Below the pieces are notes generated by a model. That model saw only the letters and a program-made list of their open reading frames with translations. It did not search any database and was not told the DNA's origin. DNA of 64,000 nucleotides from the NCBI RefSeq assembly GCF_007954355.1, contig NZ_VOLR01000009.1, positions 100,437-164,436 of the forward strand. Reading direction: 5' to 3'. This document shows, piece after piece, positions 8,343 through 17,338 of this stretch. The position numbers and the translations under genes are program-made. The stretch comes from Colwellia hornerae (GTDB lineage Bacteria; Pseudomonadota; Gammaproteobacteria; Enterobacterales; Alteromonadaceae). Position 1 is the first letter of the stretch, and each line of letters opens with the position of its first letter.

Positions 8343-10733
8343 ATGAAAATACAAATGTTAACAGCAGTACTCGGCCTTAGCGTGCTATCAAGTCATGCTA
8401 ATGTTGTGATCACTGAATATGTTGAAGGGGGAGGCAGCAATAAAGCCATTGAAATCTCTAATCTTGGTTCGGTAAATGTTGATCTAGCCGCGGAAGGTTA
8501 TAAACTTGATCTCTATTCGAATGGTAAGACAGAAACGACTAACGGTATATCATTGCAAGGTATTTTAATACCTGGCTCGAGCATTGTTGTTTATAATAAA
8601 GATGCCACTGCAGAATTTAAATTTGATGCTCCTCAAGGACTTGAAGATGCCAGTGCGACTTATTTCAATGGCGATGATGCCCTACTACTTTCAAACGCTG
8701 ATGGTGTTGTTGACAGTTTTGGACAATTAGGCACAGACCCTGGCAGTAACTGGGGTGAAGGTGATTTTTCTACTAAAGATCATACTTTACGCCGTTTAAC
8801 ATCGGTCACTGAAGGTGATACCACCTCTGACGATGCTTTTGACCCAGCAACACAATGGGCAACGTTTCCAAAAGATACCTCAGACGGTTTAGGTTGTGCG
8901 GGCGAAGCAGCCTGTGATGGCAATCAACCATTACCGACTGATGGTGGCTCTTCAACCGGACAAGGGATTGTAGTGATCACTGAGTATGTTGAAGGTGGTG
9001 GCAGTAATAAAGCCATTGAAATATCTAACCTAGGTACTGCCGATGTCGATTTAGCGGTTGATGGCTATAAACTAGAGCTCTATGCAAATGGCAAGACAGA
9101 CTCACCAAATGAACTATTATTGCAAGGTTTACTGGTACCTGGATCGAGTATTGTTGTTTATAACCAGGGAGCAACTGAGCTATTTAAATTTGATACTCCT
9201 CAAGGTATTGAAGATACAAGCGTAACTTACTTCAATGGTGATGATGCTATTATACTTGTTAACAATGCCGGTGTTGTCGATAGCTTTGGACAATTTGGTG
9301 TCGACCCTGGTAGTAATTGGGGTACCGGCGACTTTTCAACTAAAGATCATACCTTACGTCGCCTAGACACGGTTACCGAAGGTGATACCATCACTGATGA
9401 TGCTTTTGACCCAGCAACACAATGGGCTACTTTTGCTAAAGATACCGCTAATGGCTTAGGCTGTACAGGCGAAGTGACTTGTGACGGTTCACAACCTTCA
9501 CCGACTGCCGGCACACCTGCTGATGACGGTTCAACTCCCGCTACTGGTATTTGTACCAACTGCCCTGACTTAGCAAAAATTGCCGATCGGATGACTTATG
9601 TCGAAGCAACTTATTATACTCAAGCAAACGCTGCAGAAACCGCTGGTTTACGTGCTGCAATCACAACCGACATTAGTGCTAACCATAAACAACTAAGCTA
9701 CTCAGAAGTATGGACCGCGCTAACAAGTACTGACGAAGACCCTGCTAATGCCGACAACATAATATTACTTTATTCAGGGCGTTCTATAGCCAAAGCAGAT
9801 AATGGTAGTGGCTCTGCTTCAAGTAATCAAAATTTTTGGAATCGTGAGCATACATGGGCTAAATCACATGGTTTTCCAGAGACTAATCAATTAGGTTATA
9901 CCGATATTCATCATTTGCGCCCTACGGATATATCGATGAACAGTGACCGTGGTAATCGTGATTTTGATATTGGTGGTACGGCTAACACTGAAGCTCCTAA
10001 AAACAGAAGCACAGAAAACACTTGGGAACCAAGAGATGAAGTAAAAGGTGATGTTGCCCGGATGATGTTTTATATGGATGTACGTTACGACGCTGGTACA
10101 GAAATTACCATGCCTGATTTAATTTTAGTTGATATGGTAGGCACTGCTACTAGTAAGTTGAGTGATGGTACCGGTGAACTAGGTAAATTATGTACCTTGT
10201 TTGATTGGCATTCACAAGACCCTATTGATACCTTTGAAATAAACCGTAACCACACCATTTATGAATATCAAGGCAACCGTAACCCTTTTATCGATCATCC
10301 TGAATGGGTAGATAGCCTTTATGCTTCAGCTTGTGGTGGTGGTAGTGATGGTGGTGATGCTAACGCAGCGCCAACAGTTTCAGCAGGTGATGAGCAATCA
10401 GTTGCCTCAGCTGCCAACGTGACACTAACTGCAACCGCTGCAGATAGTGATGGCAGTATTGCTAGCTACCTTTGGACACAAACCAGTGGTAAAGGGGCTA
10501 AGCTAACTGTTACTGACACAGCTACCCTCACTTTTGTTGCTCCGAAAGTAGGTAAAGATGAAAGTTTAGTTTTTAATGTAACTGTTACTGATGATCAAGG
10601 TAAAACAAGTTCAGCCGCTGTTACTATTAATGTCGCCGCTGAAGTAATAGCCAAGGAAGACAGCAGTGGTGGTACTTTTTACTTTTTACTTGCAGGACTT
10701 GCTCTATTATCATTAAGAAGACTTAACAGGTAG
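8343..10733 (+). CDS. Secreted endonuclease I with tandem lamin-tail domains and GlyGly-CTERM anchor
   Basis: A 796-residue exported nuclease. The signal peptide ends near SSHA (about residue 19). Two lamin-tail-type domains follow, repeated with a 189-residue (567-bp) period (VVITEYVEGGGSNKAIEISN in each). The endonuclease I domain (about 400-665) carries FWNREHTWAKSHGFP, DIHHLRPTD, MNSDRGN and GNRNPFIDHPEW. A PKD/REJ-like domain (about 675-770) comes next, then a C-terminus of Gly-Gly, hydrophobic stretch and basic tail (SGGTFYFLLAGLALLSLRR). That tail is the GlyGly-CTERM signal known to be processed by rhombosortase after type II secretion. Overall architecture resembles ExeM-type extracellular DNases. 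It lies 85 bp downstream of the phosphatase fusion on the same strand, probably co-transcribed. Confidence 0.92.
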   Translation: MKIQMLTAVLGLSVLSSHANVVITEYVEGGGSNKAIEISNLGSVNVDLAAEGYKLDLYSNGKTETTNGISLQGILIPGSSIVVYNKDATAEFKFDAPQGLEDASATYFNGDDALLLSNADGVVDSFGQLGTDPGSNWGEGDFSTKDHTLRRLTSVTEGDTTSDDAFDPATQWATFPKDTSDGLGCAGEAACDGNQPLPTDGGSSTGQGIVVITEYVEGGGSNKAIEISNLGTADVDLAVDGYKLELYANGKTDSPNELLLQGLLVPGSSIVVYNQGATELFKFDTPQGIEDTSVTYFNGDDAIILVNNAGVVDSFGQFGVDPGSNWGTGDFSTKDHTLRRLDTVTEGDTITDDAFDPATQWATFAKDTANGLGCTGEVTCDGSQPSPTAGTPADDGSTPATGICTNCPDLAKIADRMTYVEATYYTQANAAETAGLRAAITTDISANHKQLSYSEVWTALTSTDEDPANADNIILLYSGRSIAKADNGSGSASSNQNFWNREHTWAKSHGFPETNQLGYTDIHHLRPTDISMNSDRGNRDFDIGGTANTEAPKNRSTENTWEPRDEVKGDVARMMFYMDVRYDAGTEITMPDLILVDMVGTATSKLSDGTGELGKLCTLFDWHSQDPIDTFEINRNHTIYEYQGNRNPFIDHPEWVDSLYASACGGGSDGGDANAAPTVSAGDEQSVASAANVTLTATAADSDGSIASYLWTQTSGKGAKLTVTDTATLTFVAPKVGKDESLVFNVTVTDDQGKTSSAAVTINVAAEVIAKEDSSGGTFYFLLAGLALLSLRRLNR

Positions 10734-10763
10734 ATTTTTTACTCACCTTGTAGTCAGCAGACC

Positions 10764-10794
10764 AAGTTGCATTAGCGATAAGTTAATGCAACTT
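10764..10794. terminator. Hairpin after the lamin-tail nuclease
   Basis: 11-bp stem AAGTTGCATTA with its complement and a 9-nt loop, 30 nt after the stop. No T-run follows, so this is either a weak terminator or an mRNA-end structure. Confidence 0.45.
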
Positions 10795-10922
10795 GTATCA
10801 ATGCCCACACCCGCAAACGTCTCCAAGCAATAAAGTTCTTTACTGCTCTATAAACCTTACTCATACTAGAATATAAAATAGTTTACTGCAGATAAGACAA
10901 CACTAAAACAAGGATTATATCG

Positions 10923-11705
10923 ATGATAAATAAAAGTTTGATGGCTGTTATGGTCATTACACTCGCCCACTTACCGATTAAATCGGCGCTAGCACTTGGT
11001 CCTAATGGACATCGTATGGTTGCCAAAATAGCAGAAGATAATTTAGAACCTTCGGCAAAAAAAGCGCTGATGCAACTAACCGATGGTGCGCCATTAGCTC
11101 AAATGGCTAATTGGCCTGATAATATACGTTCAGATAAAAAATGGGATTATGCTAAGCCTTGGCACTATATCTCTATTGATGATGATGAAGTATTTAATGG
11201 TCTAAAAAGAAATGAAGCCGGCGATATATTAAAAGCTTTAGCTGATTTTGAAAAAACACTTCGCGATAAAACAATCTCCAAAGCAGAGAAATGGCAAGCA
11301 TTAGCTTTCTATATTCACTTTGTTGGTGACATCCACCAACCCCTTCATGTTGGGCGTAGAGATGATCTGGGTGGCAATAAAATAACCGTAAAATGGTTTG
11401 GAAAACCAACAAAACTTCATGCCGTGTGGGATTCATCAATTATTGAGCACCAAAAACTTTCTTACACCGAATATGCTGATTTTTTAAATAATCAGACGCC
11501 AGACATCATTAACTTATGGCAAGATAGCGTTTATCTTGATTGGGCTAAAGAAGCTAAGTCTATCAGAGAAACTGTCTATGATTTCCCCAAAGACAATGAA
11601 TTAGGTTATCAGTATGCCTATAAGAACACGCCAATATTAAATGAACAAATAACGAAAGCAGGCATTCGTCTTGCTGGCATGTTAAACGATATTTTTAAAA
11701 GATAA
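10923..11705 (+). CDS. S1/P1-type nuclease, secreted, with Leu in place of the usual mature Trp1
   Basis: A zinc-dependent single-strand nuclease/3'-nucleotidase family member, 260 residues. The signal peptide likely ends at SALA. Zinc-site motifs are intact: NGHRMVAKIA, MANWPDNIR, KPWHYISI, HFVGDIHQPLHVG, DLGGN and LHAVWDSSII. In characterised family members the mature protein begins with Trp, whose backbone binds zinc. Here the predicted mature start reads LGPNGHR, so the first residue would be Leu. If active it would yield 5'-nucleotides or nucleosides for the phosphatase and NupC. It has its own 5' spacer of 190 bp and ends in a hairpin at 11727. Confidence 0.92.
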   Translation: MINKSLMAVMVITLAHLPIKSALALGPNGHRMVAKIAEDNLEPSAKKALMQLTDGAPLAQMANWPDNIRSDKKWDYAKPWHYISIDDDEVFNGLKRNEAGDILKALADFEKTLRDKTISKAEKWQALAFYIHFVGDIHQPLHVGRRDDLGGNKITVKWFGKPTKLHAVWDSSIIEHQKLSYTEYADFLNNQTPDIINLWQDSVYLDWAKEAKSIRETVYDFPKDNELGYQYAYKNTPILNEQITKAGIRLAGMLNDIFKR

Positions 11706-11726
11706 ATAATTGTTCTAGATATGAGA

Positions 11727-11749
11727 GCCTAGTTAACTACTAGGCCATT
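11727..11749 (+). terminator. Terminator of the S1/P1 nuclease gene
   Basis: GCCTAGT stem, TAACT loop, ACTAGGC, then CATTTT, 22 nt after the stop. The U-tract is short. Confidence 0.6.
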
Positions 11750-11887
11750 TTAATCAATTTAAACATCTCAACTTAATGAATAAAATCATTGCCCCTTTAA
11801 GCTAAGTTAACCGACATTCCTTAAGAGTATTACCTCAACATTATTAGTAGATTTTTATTGCTACTCTTTGTTAGCGTAAAAATCCCC

Positions 11888-12601
11888 TTATTTTGTTAGG
11901 TGTTTTATTGCCGTTTGCACAAACTGCTGCAAATTGATTGGAATAATAACAAAGAGCGCTATCCCTTGAGCAAAATCAGGGTTGATCTGGCAATAATACT
12001 TAATTTCTGCTTTATCGCTACTGCGCAACATTTCCAGCTCTTGTTGGCTGTAATTACTGCTTCGTTTTACTGAAACTAAACAACGAAGCTTATTTTCATT
12101 ACTGTTTTTCCCATCTGGATTAAAGCGGGCAAACAATTCCTTAGGTGCAGATTGCCCAAGGTACGGCCAAACTACTGCGGTATTCTTAGCGATTGCACGA
12201 TACATAGCAGGACTGAGCATGGTATCGGCATAATAGTGTTTGCGCCAAGGTCTTTTTAACCAGCTTTTAAAGCTTTCTTTAATTGAAAACAAAAAAGTAT
12301 TGCCACCTTTTCGATGTTTTGGAAGAAATGCAGCAGAGGCCTTAATGACCGTACAATTAGCATTGTCGGTGAAGGTGAGTAAACAGTAACCTATAATTTG
12401 CTGATGGTTTAGATAAAGTCGCAACTTCCTCTGATCAGGCCCAGGACTATCAAAATACTTTAACAGATAAACTTCCGCGTCTACATCAGCAAAACTAACC
12501 TTGATAATTTCGCTAAGCGCGCTTCTTTGCGCAGCCGATAACCATTGCTTAGACTGTGTTAAGTCTAGAAAGCCGAGTTCACTGATAACAAACCTCTCCA
12601 A
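11888..12601 (-). CDS. GNAT-fold-like protein of unknown function
   Basis: A 237-residue soluble protein that I do not recognise. The middle (about 75-125) has the strand-strand-helix look of N-acetyltransferases: LRLYLNHQQIIGYCLLTFT, then KASAAFLPKHRKGGNTFLFS, where the usual acetyl-CoA-binding R/Q-x-x-G-x-G/A loop is only loosely present. The C-terminus ends in a hydrophobic stretch (GIALFVIIPINLQQF). It is unlinked to the flanking nuclease (opposite strand) and 228 bp from dps. Both the enzyme activity and any link to nucleic-acid use are unproven. Confidence 0.6.
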   Translation of the reverse strand: MERFVISELGFLDLTQSKQWLSAAQRSALSEIIKVSFADVDAEVYLLKYFDSPGPDQRKLRLYLNHQQIIGYCLLTFTDNANCTVIKASAAFLPKHRKGGNTFLFSIKESFKSWLKRPWRKHYYADTMLSPAMYRAIAKNTAVVWPYLGQSAPKELFARFNPDGKNSNENKLRCLVSVKRSSNYSQQELEMLRSSDKAEIKYYCQINPDFAQGIALFVIIPINLQQFVQTAIKHLTK

Positions 12602-12829
12602 TAATATGAGTTAAGGGTGCTAGATTAATATGAAAAACTTACTGATGCCAGCTATAAAATAAGCTACTGACTTATTGATCTTTTAATAGAGTAACTCATG
12701 GCAGCAATTGAAAAATTATTTATATATTTATTTCAAAGGCGAGCAGGAATGCTTTTATGCCGTGCATACTATAAATGGAAAATAAGGTGGCCACGATAAC
12801 CAACCGTTATTTTCCTTTTAATTAACTTA

Positions 12830-13303
12830 TTATGATTCTTTAGTTGCTCTTAACATCCACGCTGTTTTCTCGTGTATACGCATACGATCAGACACTAGCG
12901 AAGCGGTTGACTCATCATCAGCAGCTTGTGCAATTTTTAAAACTTCACGCGATGTTTTAATAACTTGTTCATGCCCTTTGGTGAGTAACTCAACCATCTG
13001 CGCAGAACTTGGTACACCGTCAACCTCTTTAATAGAGCTTAATTTTGAAAACTCTTTATAGGTTCCTGGTGCAGGTACATCTAGGGTTCTAATGCGTTCA
13101 GCAATGTCATCAACAGCAATTGCTAATTCGGTATAATGTTCTTCAAACATCAAATGTAACTCACGAAATTGTAAACCAGTGACATTCCAATGAAAATTAT
13201 GTGTTTGCAAATATAGCGTATAAGAGTCGGCTAAAAGTCGTTTTAAACCGTCTGATATTTCCGTTCTATTTTCTTTATTTATGCCAATATCGATATCAGT
13301 CAT
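12830..13303 (-). CDS. dps: Dps-family ferritin-like DNA-protection protein
   Basis: A 157-residue mini-ferritin that oxidises and stores iron and protects DNA against peroxide. The ferroxidase signature [10 protein letters not shown] (about 36-45) and the following [19 protein letters not shown] are diagnostic. It is monocistronic by appearance, with a 454-bp spacer before the divergent alkB-like gene. It forms a stress-protection group with that gene and the Old Yellow Enzyme and looks functionally separate from the purine locus around it. Confidence 0.95.
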   Translation of the reverse strand: MTDIDIGINKENRTEISDGLKRLLADSYTLYLQTHNFHWNVTGLQFRELHLMFEEHYTELAIAVDDIAERIRTLDVPAPGTYKEFSKLSSIKEVDGVPSSAQMVELLTKGHEQVIKTSREVLKIAQAADDESTASLVSDRMRIHEKTAWMLRATKES

Positions 13304-13757
13304 GTAATTTCCTAATCTTTAGAATTTGATAAATGTATAACGCCTTATCGAGCGAGCGATAAATTGTCGACTAAAATTGAAAGGTAAAAACGCTAGTAAA
13401 CTGTTTATCTTTGTTTGAGTAACGTCTATTTTTACTCTGCTTTGATTTTTAAAGCAATTAACATCTTAACACAAATCACCATCGGCTATAACCACCAGTA
13501 ATAATGATAAATAATTGCGACTTCAGGCTGTTTTTGCTGATACAGCATACGGACAGCGTAACCAATTATCACTAAATTTTTAAAGTGGCTACGTAAGTCT
13601 CGATGAGTTTTATTATCTACTATGCTATTATTTATTTTATTTTTAAGAAAGTTCAGACAATGGCTGAGAGTTGTTAATTTAAGTACTCTTGGGTCCTGTT
13701 TATCAAAAAAGTGTCTGCGCTACCACTACTTTATATTTTAACCTAAGTGTTATTGCC
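13304..13757. other. Divergent spacer between dps and the alkB-like gene
   Basis: No gene is supported. One short hairpin (TTATCG, 6-nt loop, CGATAA at about 13345-13360) lies close to dps. The rest is AT-rich with no clear operator. Confidence 0.5.
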
Positions 13758-14369
13758 ATGGACTTATTTTCAACTTTATTAGACCAGCCGATTAGTCTTT
13801 TACCCTATGATGGTGATGTCGATTATTTCGGTGAAATTATCTCATTAGGCGATAGCGACTATTATTTTCACCGCTTGCTTAATAATATTGATTGGCGTTG
13901 TGACCAAGCAATAATTTTTGGCAAGACGATTGAAACAAAAAGGAAAGTGGCTTGGCATGCCGCAGAGTGTTTTAGCTATACCTATTCAAATATCACTAAA
14001 ACAGCGTTGCCTTTTACCGATGATTTACTTTCATTAAAAGCACTTGTCGAACGCCATAGTGGTGAAACTTATAATTCATGCTTACTTAACCTCTATCACA
14101 GTGGCGAAGAAGGTATGGCTTGGCACAGTGACGGTGAAGATGATTTAAAAGACCAAGGTGCTATTGCATCCTTGAGTTTTGGTGCTGAAAGAAAATTCGC
14201 TTTTAAGCACAAACAATCAAAAGAAGTCTTTAGCTTACCCCTTAAAGCTGGCAGTTTGTTAGTTATGAAGGGGCCAACACAACAGTATTGGCTACATCGC
14301 TTGCCGCCAACTAAGCTCATTAAAGGCGCAAGAATAAACCTTACGTTTAGAACGATAGTTAAAGCTTAA
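13758..14369 (+). CDS. AlkB-type 2-oxoglutarate/Fe(II) dioxygenase
   Basis: Oxidative demethylase of alkylated nucleic acids in the AlkB family. The iron/2-oxoglutarate motifs are AWHSDGED (HxD), the distal His in YWLHRLPP and the double arginine GARINLTFRT near the end. I start at the ATG at 13758 (MDLFSTLLDQP, 203 residues). An upstream TTG at 13689 would add 23 residues that look unlike the family. No strong ribosome site marks either start. It is single and divergent from dps; DNA repair rather than catabolism is the likely role. Confidence 0.88.
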   Translation: MDLFSTLLDQPISLLPYDGDVDYFGEIISLGDSDYYFHRLLNNIDWRCDQAIIFGKTIETKRKVAWHAAECFSYTYSNITKTALPFTDDLLSLKALVERHSGETYNSCLLNLYHSGEEGMAWHSDGEDDLKDQGAIASLSFGAERKFAFKHKQSKEVFSLPLKAGSLLVMKGPTQQYWLHRLPPTKLIKGARINLTFRTIVKA

Positions 14370-14496
14370 TGTTTTTTTGTTAACAGCAGCGCTATTTCGC
14401 GACTTAATCAAAGCCACTCGATTAAAGTATCGCCGTTAATTGCCAAGCGATGCTCGACAACGAACTCCCCCAATACTGAAAGAACATTAATATGCC

Positions 14497-15729
14497 CTAT
14501 TCATTTTTATACTTATTTCGATAAATTTTCGTCAGTTTTTTTAGTCGCAGTTGGTCATAAATCAATGAGAATAACGGTGATGAATTTAATTTAGGCGCTT
14601 TACCTTTGCCGATACGTTGTAACTGACGTTTGGTAATAGCCATAGTTGCAAGCGCGGCTAATGTTTTATCTTGCCATTTTACTTGAGGTAAAACAGCAAT
14701 GGTGTCAGATGACATTTTCCAACGTTGAGGAAGGTTGGGACTAAAGGCCAGTGCTCGACCAATACCAACCATATCAACGCCTTCGTCTAATACTTTTTGT
14801 GCGATGGCTAAACGGACAATTCCTCCTGTTGTCATAATTGGCATAGGGGCTTGTTTGGCAATTTCTTTAGCAAACTCAAGAAAATAAGCCTCTCTATTTA
14901 GGGGCTGTCCATCAGCTGTATTACCCTGCATTGCTGGACTTTCATAGCTACCACCTGACAATTCAACTAAATCTACTTTTAAATGACCAAGTTCTTTTAC
15001 TACGGCTAAGGCATCTTTTTCATCAAAACCACCGCGCTGAAAATCTGCTGAGTTTAACTTAACTGCTACCGCTATATTTTCAGGGATAACTTGCTTAATG
15101 GCTTTAACAATTTCAAAGAGTAGCCGCGCACGGTTTTCAAGACTGCCACCCCAGCTATCATTTCTCTTATTGGTCAGCGGCGATAAAAATTGCGACAACA
15201 GATAGCCATGGGCAGCATGGATCTCAACACCATGAAAACCCGCTTCAACCGCACGAGATGCTGTGGTAACAAAGCGCTGAATTAACGCTTCAATTTCAAG
15301 CTCTGTCATTGGACTTGGTTTACTGAATAGTTTGCTATGCTTACCCATATTCAACGCTATATCTGAGGGAGATAATACCTGTCCCCCCATAGCGGCATAA
15401 ACTTGTCGGCCTGGATGGTTGATTTGCATCCATATTTTTGTACCATTTTGGCTTGCTACTTCAGCCCATTTTTTAAAGGGCGCTAAGGGAGTCTTTTCCT
15501 CTAAAGCTATGCCGCCTGGACCGGTCATTGCACGGTGGTCGACCATTACATTACCCGTGATAAGCAAACCCGTGCCACCCGCACACCATGTTTTGTAAAG
15601 TTGAAAAATATCATCGCCAGGTAAATGCCCCGTGGCAGCCATATTTTCTTCCATAGCGGCTTTTGCTAAACGATTTGGCAGTGTTGCGCCATTAGGTAGG
15701 GTTATTGGTGTAAATACAGAGTGACTCAA
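14497..15729 (-). CDS. Old Yellow Enzyme-family NADH:flavin oxidoreductase
   Basis: A 410-residue FMN TIM-barrel ene-reductase. Family landmarks are PITLPNGATLPNRLAKAAM at the N-terminus, MQINHPGRQ, the catalytic HAAHGYLLSQFLSP and a C-terminal TTGGI/VGIGRALAF phosphate-binding region. It lacks the Fe-S and NAD domain of 2,4-dienoyl-CoA reductase, so it is the single-domain type. Substrates cannot be predicted beyond activated alkenes. Its promoter (15773-15803) has a 19-bp spacer with a palindrome, suggesting activation by a MerR-type regulator not encoded in this window. Confidence 0.93.
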   Translation of the reverse strand: MSHSVFTPITLPNGATLPNRLAKAAMEENMAATGHLPGDDIFQLYKTWCAGGTGLLITGNVMVDHRAMTGPGGIALEEKTPLAPFKKWAEVASQNGTKIWMQINHPGRQVYAAMGGQVLSPSDIALNMGKHSKLFSKPSPMTELEIEALIQRFVTTASRAVEAGFHGVEIHAAHGYLLSQFLSPLTNKRNDSWGGSLENRARLLFEIVKAIKQVIPENIAVAVKLNSADFQRGGFDEKDALAVVKELGHLKVDLVELSGGSYESPAMQGNTADGQPLNREAYFLEFAKEIAKQAPMPIMTTGGIVRLAIAQKVLDEGVDMVGIGRALAFSPNLPQRWKMSSDTIAVLPQVKWQDKTLAALATMAITKRQLQRIGKGKAPKLNSSPLFSLIYDQLRLKKLTKIYRNKYKNE

Positions 15730-16102
15730 GTAGAACTCCTGTTAATAAGTTTAACGAGGTGGGTTTAGCGTAATTATAAGCTTAAAGTTGACTTTAATGT
15801 CAATAGTATACCGGGATTAACAGCTGAAAATTGCTGAGCGAGCAAAAAAGTGGCATAACGACAAAAACCATACGATGTTATAAACCAAAAGTTTACTCGC
15901 TAAGATAAATAAGTCGCATGACAATGTGCACGCCTAGCTACAATGGGGTGTGCTAAGCGGCTAGGTTGAGTTTAACCGGTATTTTATCGCCTTGTCAGCC
16001 AGCACAGCAAATCTAAAGAGCAACCTAGTATTAAAAAATTTAAAATTGGCTTAGGCATATATAACGAATCGCTTTATAGATTTGCTTAACTGTTACTTTA
16101 TT
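15730..16102. other. Spacer between the Old Yellow Enzyme and puuD 3' ends of the locus
   Basis: Holds the Old Yellow Enzyme promoter near 15773-15803. No gene or further regulatory structure is recognised in the remaining 300 bp. Confidence 0.5.
15773..15803 (-). promoter_or_regulatory. MerR-type promoter of the Old Yellow Enzyme gene
   Basis: Read on the minus strand: -35 TTGACA (15803-15798), 19-bp spacer, -10 TATAAT (15778-15773). The palindrome TTGACATTAAAGTCAA overlaps the -35 and the spacer. An overlong spacer with a dyad is the hallmark of MerR-family targets. It also fits TTGAC-N6-GTCAA, so binding by the locus regulator cannot be excluded. Confidence 0.6.
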
Positions 16103-17302
16103 TTAAAGGTTTATCTTTGCTCCTGCTTTGATCCACTGGGCAAGCTGTGCCCTTTCAAGATCAGTGATGTTAGTTTTATTAAGCAAAGGCATATCTTGAC
16201 TGTCAACAACCCGTGCTTGAATTCTTGGAGCCCATTGCTTAAGTTGTGCTTGAGTATCAAGTACCACACCCGCTGGTGCTAAAGTAAATACATCATCTGA
16301 AGGTGTTGCTGAGTGACAGGTCGTACAGCGCTGTTGTACGATAGCCATAGCCATACTCGCATCAACAGGTGCTAAATTACTGGCATCACTGTTTGGCGAT
16401 TTTGGCGCTATTACTATCGCTAAGGCGACTGTCGCCAAAACGGCAGCAATAAGGATCATCGGTTTTTGTTTACCAAAGTGACGAAGAATAAAATATTGTC
16501 TCGCCGCACCGGTAATCACTATGATTGCCACTAATACCGCCCAATTATACGGGTGGTTATAGGTGATGGGATAATGATTTGAAATCATAATAAACAACAC
16601 AGGTAAAGTGGTGTAAGTATTAAAGGTTGACCGTAACTTTGCTCTTTGGGCATATTTAGGATCAGGTGCTTGGCCACTTTCAACAGCAGCCACTAATGCC
16701 CGTTGCGCGGGCATAATACCGCGAAATACATTACCAGCCATAATAGTACCTATAACTGCACCGACATGAATAAAAGCACCTCTGGCACTAAATACTTGAG
16801 TTAGTCCGTAAGCAAGACCTGCGCCCATAATCAGTAATATCAGCGCAAAAAACACCGAATTATTGGCAAGCTTAGTTACACACATCAACTCATAAGCTAA
16901 CCAACTACCAAATATTACTGATAAACCAATAATAATCGCCTGCATTTGGCTAATATCGGCCACGCGAGGGTCGATAAGATAAGACTCAGCACCGACATAA
17001 TACATAACAATTAACAACGCAAAGCCGGTTAGCCAAGTGCTGTAAGCTTCCCATTTAAACCAATGTAACGTGGTTGGCATTTTTTCTGGTGCCAGCTGAT
17101 ATTTAGCCACTTCATAAAAACCGCCGCCATGAATAGCCCAAAGGTCGCCTTTAATACCTTTGTCTGCTTTCCACTGTGGCGGTGTTTCAAGATGGTTGTC
17201 TAACCAAACAAAATAAAATGACGCGCCAATCCAAGCAACACCGGTTACTAAATGTAAGAACCGTAAAATTAAATTAAGCCATTCGGCAATATAAGGATCC
17301 AT
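16103..17302 (-). CDS. puuD: Membrane urate oxidase with C-terminal cytochrome c domain
   Basis: Oxidises urate to 5-hydroxyisourate. The 399 residues comprise about 8 membrane segments (N-terminal FLHLVTGVAWIGASFYFVWL) and a soluble C-terminal cytochrome c domain. That domain has heme motif CTTCH (about 326-330) and the likely distal Met in SQDMPL. This is the PuuD class, in which electrons are expected to enter the respiratory chain rather than reduce O2 directly as in soluble uricase. It is the last gene of the purine run, 36 nt after guaD. Its neighbours encode the next two enzymes (UraH, UraD), which supports the assignment strongly. Confidence 0.93.
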   Translation of the reverse strand: MDPYIAEWLNLILRFLHLVTGVAWIGASFYFVWLDNHLETPPQWKADKGIKGDLWAIHGGGFYEVAKYQLAPEKMPTTLHWFKWEAYSTWLTGFALLIVMYYVGAESYLIDPRVADISQMQAIIIGLSVIFGSWLAYELMCVTKLANNSVFFALILLIMGAGLAYGLTQVFSARGAFIHVGAVIGTIMAGNVFRGIMPAQRALVAAVESGQAPDPKYAQRAKLRSTFNTYTTLPVLFIMISNHYPITYNHPYNWAVLVAIIVITGAARQYFILRHFGKQKPMILIAAVLATVALAIVIAPKSPNSDASNLAPVDASMAMAIVQQRCTTCHSATPSDDVFTLAPAGVVLDTQAQLKQWAPRIQARVVDSQDMPLLNKTNITDLERAQLAQWIKAGAKINL

Positions 17303-17338
17303 ATTTTTTCCTAGTTGTTATTTTTCTTATTGTGGTCA

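Noticed and set aside
13689..13757. TTG-initiated extension of the AlkB-type protein
   Set aside because: The 23 added residues are unlike the family N-terminus; the internal ATG at 13758 gives the normal length.
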